The position numbers were made by a program, and so were the translations under genes. A DNA stretch of 64,000 nt from Sulfitobacter sp. LCG007 (GTDB taxonomy: Bacteria > Pseudomonadota > Alphaproteobacteria > Rhodobacterales > Rhodobacteraceae). The notes beneath the pieces are model-generated. The model saw nothing but the letters and a program-made list of their open reading frames with translations, was not told the origin of the DNA and did no database searches. Each line of letters opens with the position of its first letter. Position 1 is the stretch's first letter. The stretch is taken from positions 930,001 to 994,000 of the forward strand of contig NZ_CP161805.1 in NCBI RefSeq assembly GCF_040801785.1. Reading direction: 5' to 3'. This document shows, piece after piece, positions 52,188 to 61,352 of this stretch.

Positions 52188-53681
52188 ATGCCCCGAATAC
52201 AGCCTAGCCACAGGGGCTGCAATCTCAACCGGCCGGTGCGCAGTTCCGTGACGCGTGGTATTTCGTGGCCGGCGGTCATCGTCGCCTATTTCACCTTTCA
52301 TACGGTTTACCGCACGGCGCTCGGTGGCGCGCTGGGGCTCGACGAGGCCGAGATGTTCCTTGTCGCGCAGGAGTATCGCTGGGGATACGGCCCGCAATTG
52401 CCGCTTTATGCCTGGTTGCAGCACAGCCTCTTCCTTCTCACCGGCGCGTCCCTTTTCGGAATGGCGCTGCTGAAGAACGCGCTTCTTTGCGGAATTGTTC
52501 TTGGCCTTTACGGGATATTGCGGACGCGTGTGGAACCCTGGCGGGCGGGACTTGGCGCCGCGTCGCTGATCCTGCTCCCCCAGATCGGCTGGGAAAGCCA
52601 GCGATCGCTGACCCATTCCGTCCTGGTGAGCTTCTGCGCGGTGGTCAGCCTGGCGGTGCTCTGGTGGATCGCGCGGCGGCCGAGCACACCGGGTTTCCTG
52701 TGCCTGGGGCTCGCGCTCGGCGCGGGGGGGCTTGCCAAGTACAATTTCGTGCTGATGCCCGCAGCTGCGATCATGGCGATGCTGACCATGCCCGGCCTGC
52801 GCGGACGTATCGCCGATCCGAGGCTGATGCTGTCGCTGGCCATCGCCGTCGCGATCGTCGCATGGCCCTATTTGTGGATCTACGCAAATCCCGATATCGC
52901 CTTCGCGACGGCGACGAAGCTGCGGGTGCAAGAGCACCTCGATCCGATCGAGCGCATCCTGCGCGGCCTACTCGCGGTGGGGTCGGGGCTTCGCAACTTC
53001 CTGATTCTGCCCGCTGTTGTCGGCGTGCTGCTGTGGGCCTTCTGCAGGACCGGGGCTTCGGCTCCGGCGGGCGATCTGGAACGGCTCATGCGCCGGCTGA
53101 TCCTGTGCGGCCTTGGTCTTCTCTATCTCGGCATCGTGCTTGCCGGCGTGACGAACTTCCGCGAGCGCTGGATGCAGCCGCTGCTGATCTTCGCGGCGCC
53201 CGTCCTTGTGCTGTGGCTGCTGCCGCGCATCACCGGCACCGGGCACAGACGTCTGGCGCAGGTGTATGCTGCGCTTGCGGCCCTCTTCGTCGTGGGGCTT
53301 CCCGTGCATTTCTACGAGGGAGACGCCGATGTCGCGGCCCCCTTCGCCACGCTTGTGCCCGAGATCGAGTCACGGTTGCCGACACCCGACACCGCCATCA
53401 TCGCGCATCAGTGGCTGGCCGGGAACATCCTCTACGTCGATCCCGACCTCGATCTGATCAACGAGGCATATCCGAAGGTCCGGCCCGATCCCTCGGGCGA
53501 CTATGTGCTTGTCTGGAAAGGCCCGGAGCTTGAGGAAGGGCTGCGCCGCCTGTCGGATCATTTCCCCGATCGCCCGGAGTGGTCATTGCAGGAACACGAG
53601 GTCCTGAGGGCGCCGTTCCGTTTCGACCAGGACGAGACATTCACGCTCTCTATCGCAAGGATCGTGCCGTCAGGCGGTTAA
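52188..53681 (+). CDS. GT39/ArnT-type glycosyltransferase 2
   Basis: A 497-residue multi-span enzyme of the same class as the gene at 48861. The first loop motif is GLDEAEMFLVAQEYRWGYGP with the paired acidic residues, followed by QLPLYAWLQHSLF. About ten spans precede a periplasmic C-terminal domain with FRERWMQP and DPSGDYVLVWKGPE. ATG 52188 has no clear ribosome site; GTG at 52236 or 52248 are alternative starts just before the first span. It is divergent from the GT2 gene. Confidence 0.82.
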   Translation: MPRIQPSHRGCNLNRPVRSSVTRGISWPAVIVAYFTFHTVYRTALGGALGLDEAEMFLVAQEYRWGYGPQLPLYAWLQHSLFLLTGASLFGMALLKNALLCGIVLGLYGILRTRVEPWRAGLGAASLILLPQIGWESQRSLTHSVLVSFCAVVSLAVLWWIARRPSTPGFLCLGLALGAGGLAKYNFVLMPAAAIMAMLTMPGLRGRIADPRLMLSLAIAVAIVAWPYLWIYANPDIAFATATKLRVQEHLDPIERILRGLLAVGSGLRNFLILPAVVGVLLWAFCRTGASAPAGDLERLMRRLILCGLGLLYLGIVLAGVTNFRERWMQPLLIFAAPVLVLWLLPRITGTGHRRLAQVYAALAALFVVGLPVHFYEGDADVAAPFATLVPEIESRLPTPDTAIIAHQWLAGNILYVDPDLDLINEAYPKVRPDPSGDYVLVWKGPELEEGLRRLSDHFPDRPEWSLQEHEVLRAPFRFDQDETFTLSIARIVPSGG

Positions 53682-53770
53682 TTTTCTATCTGAGATTGCA
53701 ATTTCCGGATCCTGCGGTACCATGTGTCACGCGCCTTTTGTCGCGCGTTCCATTCTGCCGGGAGCGGCAC

Positions 53771-55294
53771 GTGACATTTGATCCGCCCATTTCCAACTAC
53801 TCCGATTGCTACGATCTCGTCATAGTGGGCGCCGGCGCGGCCGGTCTGAACGCTCTGGGAGCGGCGCTTGGCTATCTCGGGCCCGAGGACCGTGTCGCGC
53901 TTGTCGACCGTCGTCCCGGTCCGGGCGGCATGTGGAACTCGGTCTATGGCCACGTCCGCCTGCACCAGCCCTATCAGACGTTCACCGCCGCCGACCTGCC
54001 GTGGGAATTGCAACGTCCCCGCGGGTACCTCGCCCGCAAGCCCGAGATCCTCGAACACATGGGCCATTGCCTCGACCGCTTCCGCGACAGGGTCGGGCTT
54101 TCCGAATTCTTCGGCCAGGAACTGACCGGGTGGGAGGAAGTGATCACTGCCGAAGGCCCGAGGGTTCACGTGCACTGCGTACCCGTCGGCGAAGGCGGTA
54201 CGCCGCGCCACCTCGTGACCCGGCGTCTCATCCAGGCCCAGGGCTTCGATGTGCAGGCGCTGTCTCCGCTGACGCTGTCGTCGCGTGCCGTCACCAGCAC
54301 GACGCCGGAAGCCATCGAAGAGGCGGTATCGGAGGCACCAAAGGCGCCGGTGGTGATCGTCGGCGGCGGCAAGACCGCGCTCGATCTGGCGCAATCGCTT
54401 GGCGGTCGAAGCGATGTCGGGCCGATCACCATGCTGACCGGACGCGGCACGCTCTTTGCGGACCGTGAGCGGATCTTGCCCGACGGCTTGGGACGCTGGT
54501 GGCGCCGGCAACTGGTTCTCGGCTTCTTCGGCAAGATCGCGCGGCGCTTCGACGGCGACAACGAGCGCGAGGTCTTCGAGTACTTCCGCAAGCATTTCGC
54601 GATCAGCCCGGACGGGCGGGGCGAACGGTTTGTCTACGCGCTGCTATCGCAGGGCGAATGCGATGCCGTCGCGCGGGCGGTCGACAAATTCGTGCCAAAT
54701 TATCTCGTGGATGTCACCGACACGCCCGAGGGGCCGATGATGCATCTGCGCACTGGCCCCGCGCGCCCGATCCGCCCGGGCACGATCTTCGTGAACTGCA
54801 CCGGCCACGTGCTTCACTCCGGCAAGCCGCGAGAGCCCTTCCTGTCCGAGCATGGCGCCGTCATCACCGTCTCGCCGCGATCGGCGGTCTGCTTCCAGTC
54901 CACGCTGCCGGCCTATTTCCTGACGCATCTGATGTTCCTGGACCGTCTGCGCGACCTGCCGCTTTACGAGCTTGACCTCGAGGCGCTCTACGAACTGGAC
55001 GCGAAGGCCTTTCAGATGGCCTCGATCACCCATACCTGGACCAATGTCGTGCAATGCATCGCCTGCCTCCCGTTGCCGGTGCTGATGGGATGCGGCGTCG
55101 ACCTGGACCGCTGGTTTCCGCTGCCGCGCCGCGTCGCGGGGCTGGTCGACATCAAGCTGAACCAGAAACGCTATCTGGCCCATGGCCGCGCCGCGCTCGA
55201 CCGGGTGCAGGCGCGGTTCGGCATCGCCTGCGGGCCGCTTCCCGCCGCCGGGCGTGCGGCGCCGCCGCGCGCCGCCGAGGCTCCCGCGGCCTGA
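53771..55294 (+). CDS. FAD/NAD(P)-binding flavoprotein oxidoreductase
   Basis: A 507-residue flavoprotein. FAD binding is LVIVGAGAAGLNALGAALGY with GPGGMWN, and an internal nucleotide-binding fold is PVVIVGGGKTALDLAQSLGG. A cysteine pair lies at QCIACLPLP. This two-dinucleotide layout is like class B flavin monooxygenases, but the usual FxGxxxHxxxY motif is not seen. The start is GTG 53771, with GGGAG upstream. It is followed 106 bp later by a monooxygenase of the same general class. The tail is proline/alanine rich. Substrate unknown. Confidence 0.8.
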   Translation: MTFDPPISNYSDCYDLVIVGAGAAGLNALGAALGYLGPEDRVALVDRRPGPGGMWNSVYGHVRLHQPYQTFTAADLPWELQRPRGYLARKPEILEHMGHCLDRFRDRVGLSEFFGQELTGWEEVITAEGPRVHVHCVPVGEGGTPRHLVTRRLIQAQGFDVQALSPLTLSSRAVTSTTPEAIEEAVSEAPKAPVVIVGGGKTALDLAQSLGGRSDVGPITMLTGRGTLFADRERILPDGLGRWWRRQLVLGFFGKIARRFDGDNEREVFEYFRKHFAISPDGRGERFVYALLSQGECDAVARAVDKFVPNYLVDVTDTPEGPMMHLRTGPARPIRPGTIFVNCTGHVLHSGKPREPFLSEHGAVITVSPRSAVCFQSTLPAYFLTHLMFLDRLRDLPLYELDLEALYELDAKAFQMASITHTWTNVVQCIACLPLPVLMGCGVDLDRWFPLPRRVAGLVDIKLNQKRYLAHGRAALDRVQARFGIACGPLPAAGRAAPPRAAEAPAA

Positions 55295-55400
55295 TCGGCC
55301 CGCGGCCCGCCGCGGCGCCTGCGCGAAAATTGATTATGCGATCGGCGCAAACGCTGCGATCCTGACCGCAGCGGACGTTCAGCCTGGGAGGAGCAAACCG

Positions 55401-57200
55401 ATGCTAGATACGACAATCGAGACCCGCGTGACGCAGTTTCTCGACGATTTCGGGGCCGCGCTGGAAGCCGGCGACATTGCCCGCGTCACGGAGATGTTCA
55501 ACGAGGACTGCTACTGGCGCGATCTGGTGAGCTTCACCTGGAACATCAAGACGGTGGAAGGCCGCGACGCGGTGGCCGACATGCTCAGGCACCAGCTCGC
55601 CGCGACGAGGCCCACCGGCTGGCGGATCGCCGAGGGCGAGGATCCGACCGAGGACGGCGGGGTGATCACCGCCTGGATCAGCTTCGAGACCGCCGCGGCC
55701 CGGGGCTACGGTCTGATGCGACTGAGGGATGGCCGCATCTGGACGCTGCTGACCACGATGGTAGAGCTCAAGGGTCACGAGGAGCCAAAGGGTTTCGCCC
55801 GTCCGCTCGGGGCGAAGCACGGGGCGGGCAAGAACCGCGAGAGCTGGCTCGAGGAGCGCCAGCGGGAGGAGGCAGAGCTGGGTTACAAGACCCAGCCGTA
55901 TGTTGTCGTCGTGGGCGGCGGACAGGGGGGCATCGGTCTTGGCGCACGCCTGCGCCAGCTCGGCATTCCGACCATCATCGTCGAGAAGAACGACCGGCCC
56001 GGCGACAGCTGGCGCAAGCGCTACAAGTCGCTCTGCCTGCATGATCCGGTCTGGTATGATCATCTCCCCTACATAAAGTTCCCCGAGAACTGGCCGGTCT
56101 TCTCGCCCAAGGACAAGATCGGCGACTGGCTGGAGATGTATACGAAGGTCATGGAGCTGAACTACTGGACCCGCTCCACGGCGAGGTCTGCGCGGTATGA
56201 TCCGGCAACCAAGGAATGGACGGTGATCGTCGACCGCGACGGCGAGGAAGTGACGCTGAAGCCGAAGCAGCTGGTCATGGCGACCGGCATGTCGGGCAAG
56301 GCGCGGATGCCGGAGTTTCCGGGCATGGACAGTTTCAGGGGGGACCAGCACCATTCCTCGCAGCACCCCGGCCCGGATGGCTACAAGGGCAAGAAGGCGG
56401 TGGTGATCGGCTCGAACAACTCGGCCCATGACATCTGCGCGGCGCTCTGGGAGAACGACGTGGACGTGACGATGGTGCAGCGGTCCTCCACCCATATCGT
56501 GCGCTCGGACACCCTTATGGATGTGGGGCTCGGCGCGCTTTATTCCGAGAAGGCGGTCAATGCCGGCGTGACCACCGAAAAGGCCGACCTGATCTTCGCC
56601 TCGCTGCCCTACGCGATCCTGCACGAATTCCAGATCCCGGCCTATGCCGAGATGAAGAAACGCGATGCGGACTTCTATGACGGGCTCGAACAGGCGGGCT
56701 TCTGGCTCGACTGGGGCGACGACGAAAGCGGGCTCTTCATGAAGTACCTGCGCCGCGGGTCCGGCTATTACATCGACATCGGTGCCAGCCAGCTGATCAT
56801 CGACGGCGAGATAAAGCTGAAGCGCGGGCAGGTGAAGGAGATCGACGAGACCGGCGTCATCCTCGAGGACGGCACCCATCTCGACGCCGACCTGATCGTC
56901 TATGCCACCGGGTACAATTCGATGAACGGCTGGGTCGCGGACCTGATCGGACAGGAGGTGGCGGACAAGATCGGCAAGGTCTGGGGGCTGGGATCCGACA
57001 CCACCAAGGATCCGGGCCCCTGGGTGGGCGAGCAGCGCAACATGTGGAAGCCGACCCGGCAGGAGGGGCTGTGGCTGCATGGTGGCAATCTTCACCAGTC
57101 ACGGCACTACTCGCAGTTCCTCGCCCTGCAGCTCAAGGCCCGGATGGAAGGAATCGACACGCCCGTCTACGGCATACCCGAGACCTATCATCTGAGCTGA
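55401..57200 (+). CDS. NTF2-like domain fused to flavin-dependent monooxygenase
   Basis: A 599-residue two-part protein. Residues 1 to about 135 are an NTF2/SnoaL-like cone fold (FLDDFGAALEAGDIARVTEM, then FNEDCYWRDLVSFTWNIKT). Residues about 165-599 are a class B flavin monooxygenase: FAD site VVVVGGGQGGIGLGARLRQL, NADPH site KKAVVIGSNNSAHDICAALW, and ATGYNSMNGW near the end. The KFPENWPVFSPKDKIGDWLE and SLCLHDPVWYDHLPY segments are common in the bacterial NTF2-FMO group. GGGAGGAGCAAACCG precedes ATG 55401. It probably oxygenates a small ketone, amine or aromatic; the target is unknown. Confidence 0.87.
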   Translation: MLDTTIETRVTQFLDDFGAALEAGDIARVTEMFNEDCYWRDLVSFTWNIKTVEGRDAVADMLRHQLAATRPTGWRIAEGEDPTEDGGVITAWISFETAAARGYGLMRLRDGRIWTLLTTMVELKGHEEPKGFARPLGAKHGAGKNRESWLEERQREEAELGYKTQPYVVVVGGGQGGIGLGARLRQLGIPTIIVEKNDRPGDSWRKRYKSLCLHDPVWYDHLPYIKFPENWPVFSPKDKIGDWLEMYTKVMELNYWTRSTARSARYDPATKEWTVIVDRDGEEVTLKPKQLVMATGMSGKARMPEFPGMDSFRGDQHHSSQHPGPDGYKGKKAVVIGSNNSAHDICAALWENDVDVTMVQRSSTHIVRSDTLMDVGLGALYSEKAVNAGVTTEKADLIFASLPYAILHEFQIPAYAEMKKRDADFYDGLEQAGFWLDWGDDESGLFMKYLRRGSGYYIDIGASQLIIDGEIKLKRGQVKEIDETGVILEDGTHLDADLIVYATGYNSMNGWVADLIGQEVADKIGKVWGLGSDTTKDPGPWVGEQRNMWKPTRQEGLWLHGGNLHQSRHYSQFLALQLKARMEGIDTPVYGIPETYHLS

Positions 57201-57239
57201 CGCCTTCGCGCGCCCGCGCCTTTCGGCCCGGGCGTGCTC

Positions 57240-58505
57240 TCACGCGGTCGCGGGACGGGTTCGTTGACCGCCGAGCCGCCGCACCGCGAGCCAGCTTGCC
57301 CCGAGCATGATCGCGGCCGTGGCGAGGCATAGGGCAAGACCGCCAAGCTGGTAGGTGACCCCGGACAGAACGGTGCCAAGCAGGCGACCGGCCGCGTTCG
57401 ACATGTAGTAGAACCCGACATCCATTGTCACGCGGCGCGCGTCGGTGAAGGCGAGGATCAGGTAGGAATGGAGCGCGGAGTTGACCGCGAACAGGGCGCC
57501 GAAGACCAGCAGCCCCGCGATCAGGCTGACCGTGAGCCAGCCGGAGGGCCCTGCGGAAAGCCACACCAGCGCCGCGAGAAGGGCGGGCAGGGCGACAAGC
57601 GCGGCGACCCAGCTCCGGGCATTCAGCGCGATGGCCCGGGGGGTCAGGGTCCGGGCGCGCAGGATCGCCGGAGCCCTGGCCTGTACGAAGCCGTAGAGAA
57701 TGGTCCAGACGGCCATGAAGCTGCCGATCGTGAAGAAGGCGGTCCGGTTGCCGGCTGCGCTGCCGTCTGAGAGCACCGCGTAGAAATAGACCGGGATGCC
57801 CACGACGAACCAGACGTCGCGCGCTCCGAACAGGAACAGCCGCGCCGCGCTCAGCCAGTTGATATCGGCGTTCTTGGAAAAAACCTCGCGGAACTTCGCG
57901 TCCTTGCGCCCGGCGGGAAGGCCCGGCGGCATCCGCAGCGCGACGGCGGCGAGGATGAGCGCGAGCATCGCCGCCATGCCAAGCACCGACGGCACGAAGC
58001 CCGCCAGCGCCAGCAAGCCCGCGCCCAGAAGGAAACCCGCGCCCTTGACCGCGTTCTTGGATCCGGTCAGCAGCGCGACCCAGCGGAACAGACCGCCTTC
58101 CTCGGTCGGGGCCAGCAGCTTGACGGCGCTCTTCGAGCTCATCTTGGCGAGATCCTTCGCCACGCCCGAGGCACCCTGGACGAGCATCACGTAGATGACG
58201 GACGCGCCGACCGACCAAGCCGGATCGAGCCGGGCGAGCGCAAGCAGCGCCAGTATCTGCAGGCAAAGTCCGGCATAAAGCGTTCGGGTCAGACCGAAGC
58301 GCGCAGCGATCCAGCCTGCGCAGAGGTTGGTAACGATCCCCGCAATCTCGTAGAGCACGAAAAGCCAGGCAAGCTGCACCGGAGAGAAGCCGAGCGTGTG
58401 GAAATGCAGCAGCACGAGCATCCGCAGTGCGCCGTCCGTCAGCATGAAGGCCCAATAGGCCGCTGTCACCGCCACATAGGCGGCCAGACCCTCGGGTCGT
58501 TTCAC
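57240..58505 (-). CDS. arsJ: ArsJ, MFS exporter of 1-arseno-3-phosphoglycerate
   Basis: A 421-residue inner-membrane MFS protein with about 12 spans. It matches ArsJ in segments such as [39 protein letters not shown] and [20 protein letters not shown]. ArsJ exports the arsenate ester made by its partner GAPDH, removing arsenate from the cell. The start is GTG 58505, overlapping the gap stop by 4 bp (GTGA). Last gene of the arsRC-gap-arsJ operon, an established pairing. Confidence 0.93.
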   Translation of the reverse strand: MKRPEGLAAYVAVTAAYWAFMLTDGALRMLVLLHFHTLGFSPVQLAWLFVLYEIAGIVTNLCAGWIAARFGLTRTLYAGLCLQILALLALARLDPAWSVGASVIYVMLVQGASGVAKDLAKMSSKSAVKLLAPTEEGGLFRWVALLTGSKNAVKGAGFLLGAGLLALAGFVPSVLGMAAMLALILAAVALRMPPGLPAGRKDAKFREVFSKNADINWLSAARLFLFGARDVWFVVGIPVYFYAVLSDGSAAGNRTAFFTIGSFMAVWTILYGFVQARAPAILRARTLTPRAIALNARSWVAALVALPALLAALVWLSAGPSGWLTVSLIAGLLVFGALFAVNSALHSYLILAFTDARRVTMDVGFYYMSNAAGRLLGTVLSGVTYQLGGLALCLATAAIMLGASWLAVRRLGGQRTRPATA

Positions 58506-59500
58506 AGCGCGGCTCCGACCATCATCGCGACATCGACAAGGCGATTGGCGTAGCCCCATTCATTGTCATACCAGGCATAGACCTTCAGTTGCGTGCCGTT
58601 CACGACCATGGTGCTGGGCCCGTCGACGATCGCGCTGCGCGGATCGTTGGTGAAATCCGACGATACCAGCGGGCGGTCCTCGAAGCCCAGGATGCCGCTC
58701 AGCGGACCTTCCGCGGCGCGCCTGAAGAGGGCGTTGACCTCCTCCGCCGTTACGGGGCGGTTCATCTCGAAGACGCAGTCGGTGAGCGAGGCGTTCAGCA
58801 GCGGAACGCGGACCGCGTGACCGTTCAGCTTTCCGGCGAGCTCGGGATAGATCAGCGTGATGGCTGTCGCCGATCCCGTCGTCGTGGGGATCAGGTTCGT
58901 GAGTGCCGAGCGCGCGCGACGCAGATCCTTCGCGGGGCGGTCGACGATGGTCTGGGTATTCGTGACATCGTGGATCGTGGTGATCGAGCCATGGCGGATG
59001 CCGATCTGCTCGTGCAGGACCTTGATCACCGGCGCAAGGCAGTTGGTGGTGCAACTCGCCGCCGTCACGATGCGATGGCGGTCCGGATCGTAGGCGGCAT
59101 GGTTCACCCCATAGACGATGTTCGCCGCATCGCCATCCTTCACAGGGGCAGAGACGACGACCTTCCGGACACCGGCTGCGAAATAGGGCGCGAGATGGGC
59201 TTGCGACTTGAAGGCGCCCGTGCAGTCGATGACGACGTCAACGCCGTCCAGCGGCAGATCCTCGATCCGGCGCGCCGCATGAACCGGCAGCCGCCTGCCG
59301 TCGATGGTGATCGACCTCTCGTCGGCCGAAATGGTCGCGGGCCAGCGCCCGTGCACCGAGTCGAACTCGAGCAGGTGCGCGTGCAGCGCGGGATCCCCCA
59401 CAGCGTCGTTGAGGAAGGCTATGTCTGCCCCGCGCTCGAGCAGGGGGCGCAGGGAGAGCTTTCCGATCCGGCCAAGCCCGTTGATCGCGTAGGTGGTCAT
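58502..59500 (-). CDS. gap: Glyceraldehyde-3-phosphate dehydrogenase, ArsJ-associated
   Basis: A 332-residue NAD-dependent dehydrogenase. The NAD fold starts [18 protein letters not shown]; the catalytic Cys150 is in [12 protein letters not shown]; the phosphate-site and C-terminal motif is [14 protein letters not shown]. In arsenic operons this enzyme uses arsenate in place of phosphate to make 1-arseno-3-phosphoglycerate. ATG 59500 overlaps the arsRC stop by 4 bp, and the gene is followed directly by arsJ. The context makes the arsenic role nearly certain; it is not the housekeeping copy. Confidence 0.93.
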   Translation of the reverse strand: MTTYAINGLGRIGKLSLRPLLERGADIAFLNDAVGDPALHAHLLEFDSVHGRWPATISADERSITIDGRRLPVHAARRIEDLPLDGVDVVIDCTGAFKSQAHLAPYFAAGVRKVVVSAPVKDGDAANIVYGVNHAAYDPDRHRIVTAASCTTNCLAPVIKVLHEQIGIRHGSITTIHDVTNTQTIVDRPAKDLRRARSALTNLIPTTTGSATAITLIYPELAGKLNGHAVRVPLLNASLTDCVFEMNRPVTAEEVNALFRRAAEGPLSGILGFEDRPLVSSDFTNDPRSAIVDGPSTMVVNGTQLKVYAWYDNEWGYANRLVDVAMMVGAAL

Positions 59501-60336
59501 GCAGCGTCTCCGGCCATCTCGCGGTTCATGCGCCCGATCCGGTCGACCTCATGTTGCAACGATGCGCGGTCCAGTGTGTCTATCGGCAAGGCCGCGAAGG
59601 CCGCGATGCGATTGCGAAGATTGCCATAGACGCTCTGGAAGGCGAGCCGTCGTTCCGCCTCGGTGCCTTGGGCCTTCACCGGGTCCGGCATGCCCCAATG
59701 GCCCGAGATGGGCTGGCCTTCCCAAGCCGGACATTCCTCGTTCGCGGCAAGGTCACAGACCGTGAAGACGAAGTCGAAACGCACGGCGTCCTTCCCGGTG
59801 TAGACCTTCAGGTTCTTCGAGCGCAGCGGTGAGATGTCATGCCCCTTCTGCCGCAGCATCTCTATTGCGACCGGGTTGAGCTCGGACCTCTCGGCGGTTC
59901 CTGCCGAAAACGCCTCGAACCGGTCACCAGCGATGTCGCGCAGGAGGGCTTCGGCGAAGATGGAGCGGGCGGAATTCCCCGTGCACAGGAACAGGACCCG
60001 GTATCTGCCGGTCGCCGGAGCGCTGCTTTCCCTGACGTCGGGCAACAGCTCGGCGCGGCCCTGAAAGGCGTCGAGAAAGAGATCGGACATGACGGCGCGC
60101 GCGCCCTCCATCGCGACGCGGTAGTAAAGCCGGACGCCCTCGCGCCGCTGCGCGATCAGACCCGCGCGCAGAAGTGCGGAGAAATACACCGACGAAGTGC
60201 TGCCCTTCAGGTCGAGGGCTTCGGCGATCTCGCCCGCCGGCACCTCGTCGGGCCAGCGTCGCAGGAGCAGCCGGTAAACCCTGAGCCGCTGCGGATGGGC
60301 CAGCGCGTCAAGGCGGTTGAGAAGCAATGATTCCAT
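59497..60336 (-). CDS. arsR: ArsR repressor - ArsC arsenate reductase fusion
   Basis: A 279-residue two-domain protein. Residues 1-100 are an ArsR/SmtB winged helix ([40 protein letters not shown]). Residues 112-270 are a low-molecular-weight phosphatase type arsenate reductase: the loop CTGNSARS gives Cys118 and Arg124, Cys194 and Cys202 are the thioredoxin-cycle pair, and the acid Asp218 is in MPDP. It represses the operon and reduces arsenate to arsenite. The start codon lies inside an inverted repeat that is probably its own operator, and no ribosome site precedes it, which may mean a leaderless mRNA. No clear As(III) cysteine pair is seen in the HTH domain. Confidence 0.92.
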   Translation of the reverse strand: MESLLLNRLDALAHPQRLRVYRLLLRRWPDEVPAGEIAEALDLKGSTSSVYFSALLRAGLIAQRREGVRLYYRVAMEGARAVMSDLFLDAFQGRAELLPDVRESSAPATGRYRVLFLCTGNSARSIFAEALLRDIAGDRFEAFSAGTAERSELNPVAIEMLRQKGHDISPLRSKNLKVYTGKDAVRFDFVFTVCDLAANEECPAWEGQPISGHWGMPDPVKAQGTEAERRLAFQSVYGNLRNRIAAFAALPIDTLDRASLQHEVDRIGRMNREMAGDAA

Positions 60337-60358
60337 ATTTCATGAATTAATGAAATAT
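60335..60358. promoter_or_regulatory. ArsR operator overlapping the arsRC start
   Basis: Perfect 9-bp inverted repeat ATATTTCAT / ATGAAATAT with a 6-bp spacer. It covers the arsRC start codon (60334-60336) and is the only strongly AT-rich patch nearby. Size and composition fit ArsR/SmtB operators. Confidence 0.75.
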
Positions 60359-60400
60359 GAGATTCTCCGCAACCCTTCCTGTTCTTCCCTGCGGCGGACG

Positions 60401-61336
60401 TCACACAATGCCCGCCCCAAGCCAGCCCATGTAGCCGCAATATGCGGCAAGAAACCCGGCGCCGACCCAGCGCCCGATCCTTCCGCGAAGGGCCGCCAGC
60501 ACAAGGACAAGCGTCGCGGCGAGCATGACCGCAAGATCGGTCACGGACACGGAATCGCGCACCGTGATCGGCGACAGGAGCGCCGTGGTGCCGAGAATGC
60601 CCAGGATGTTGAAGATGTTGCTGCCGACGATGTTGCCGAAACAGACATCGGATTGCCGCTTCCAGGTCGCCACCACCGAGGTCGCGAGTTCGGGCAGCGA
60701 CGTGCCGACAGCCACGATCGACAGCCCGATGACGGCTTCGGAGATCCCGGCCGACTGGGCGAGGTCGACGGCCGCGCTTACCAGAAGGTGCGCCCCGAGG
60801 ATCGTCGCCAGAATGCCTCCGAGGGCTTCCAGGATCGCGCGTCCCATCGGGGCGGGGGAGGCGGAAAACTCCGTGTCGTCGATCTGGGGGTGCGCCTCGG
60901 TCCGGAAGGCGAGGACCATGTAGCCCGCCAGCCCCGCAAGCAGAAGCAGGCCGAACAGCCGGTCGAGCATGCCCGTCGCGACCAGTCCGGCGCCAAGGAC
61001 GGTGGCGGCAACCAGAAAGGCTCCGTCGCGCCGGAAGCCCTTGCGATCGACCGTCACGGGGAAGATCAGCGCGCTGAGGCCGAGGATCAGCAGGATGTTG
61101 CAGATGTTGCTGCCGACGACATTGCCCACGGCGATGCCGGGGGCGTCGCGCCAGGCAGCCTGAACGCTGGTTGCGAGCTCGGGCATGGAGGTGCCGAAGC
61201 CCACGATGGTCAGACCGATCACCAGCGGCGAGACCCTGAGGCGCAGGGCAAGCGCGACGGCCCCCTGCACTAGGAAATGACCGCCGAGAACCAGCAGCAC
61301 GACACCGCCGCCGATGCCGAGAAGGGAAAGGATCAT
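60401..61336 (-). CDS. Calcium/sodium antiporter (CaCA family, YrbG-like)
   Basis: A 311-residue inner-membrane exchanger with ten spans in two inverted halves. Each half has the alpha-repeat signature: GLTIVGFGTSMPELATSVQA with GNVVGSNICNILLILG, and GLSIVAVGTSLPELATSVVA with GNIVGSNIFNILGILG. The paired glutamates and serines bind the ions. The start lies 16 bp after the secF stop, so the two are likely co-transcribed. The arsenic operon begins 64 bp downstream on the same strand. Confidence 0.94.
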   Translation of the reverse strand: MILSLLGIGGGVVLLVLGGHFLVQGAVALALRLRVSPLVIGLTIVGFGTSMPELATSVQAAWRDAPGIAVGNVVGSNICNILLILGLSALIFPVTVDRKGFRRDGAFLVAATVLGAGLVATGMLDRLFGLLLLAGLAGYMVLAFRTEAHPQIDDTEFSASPAPMGRAILEALGGILATILGAHLLVSAAVDLAQSAGISEAVIGLSIVAVGTSLPELATSVVATWKRQSDVCFGNIVGSNIFNILGILGTTALLSPITVRDSVSVTDLAVMLAATLVLVLAALRGRIGRWVGAGFLAAYCGYMGWLGAGIV

Positions 61337-61352
61337 GATTGCTCCGGCAGGA

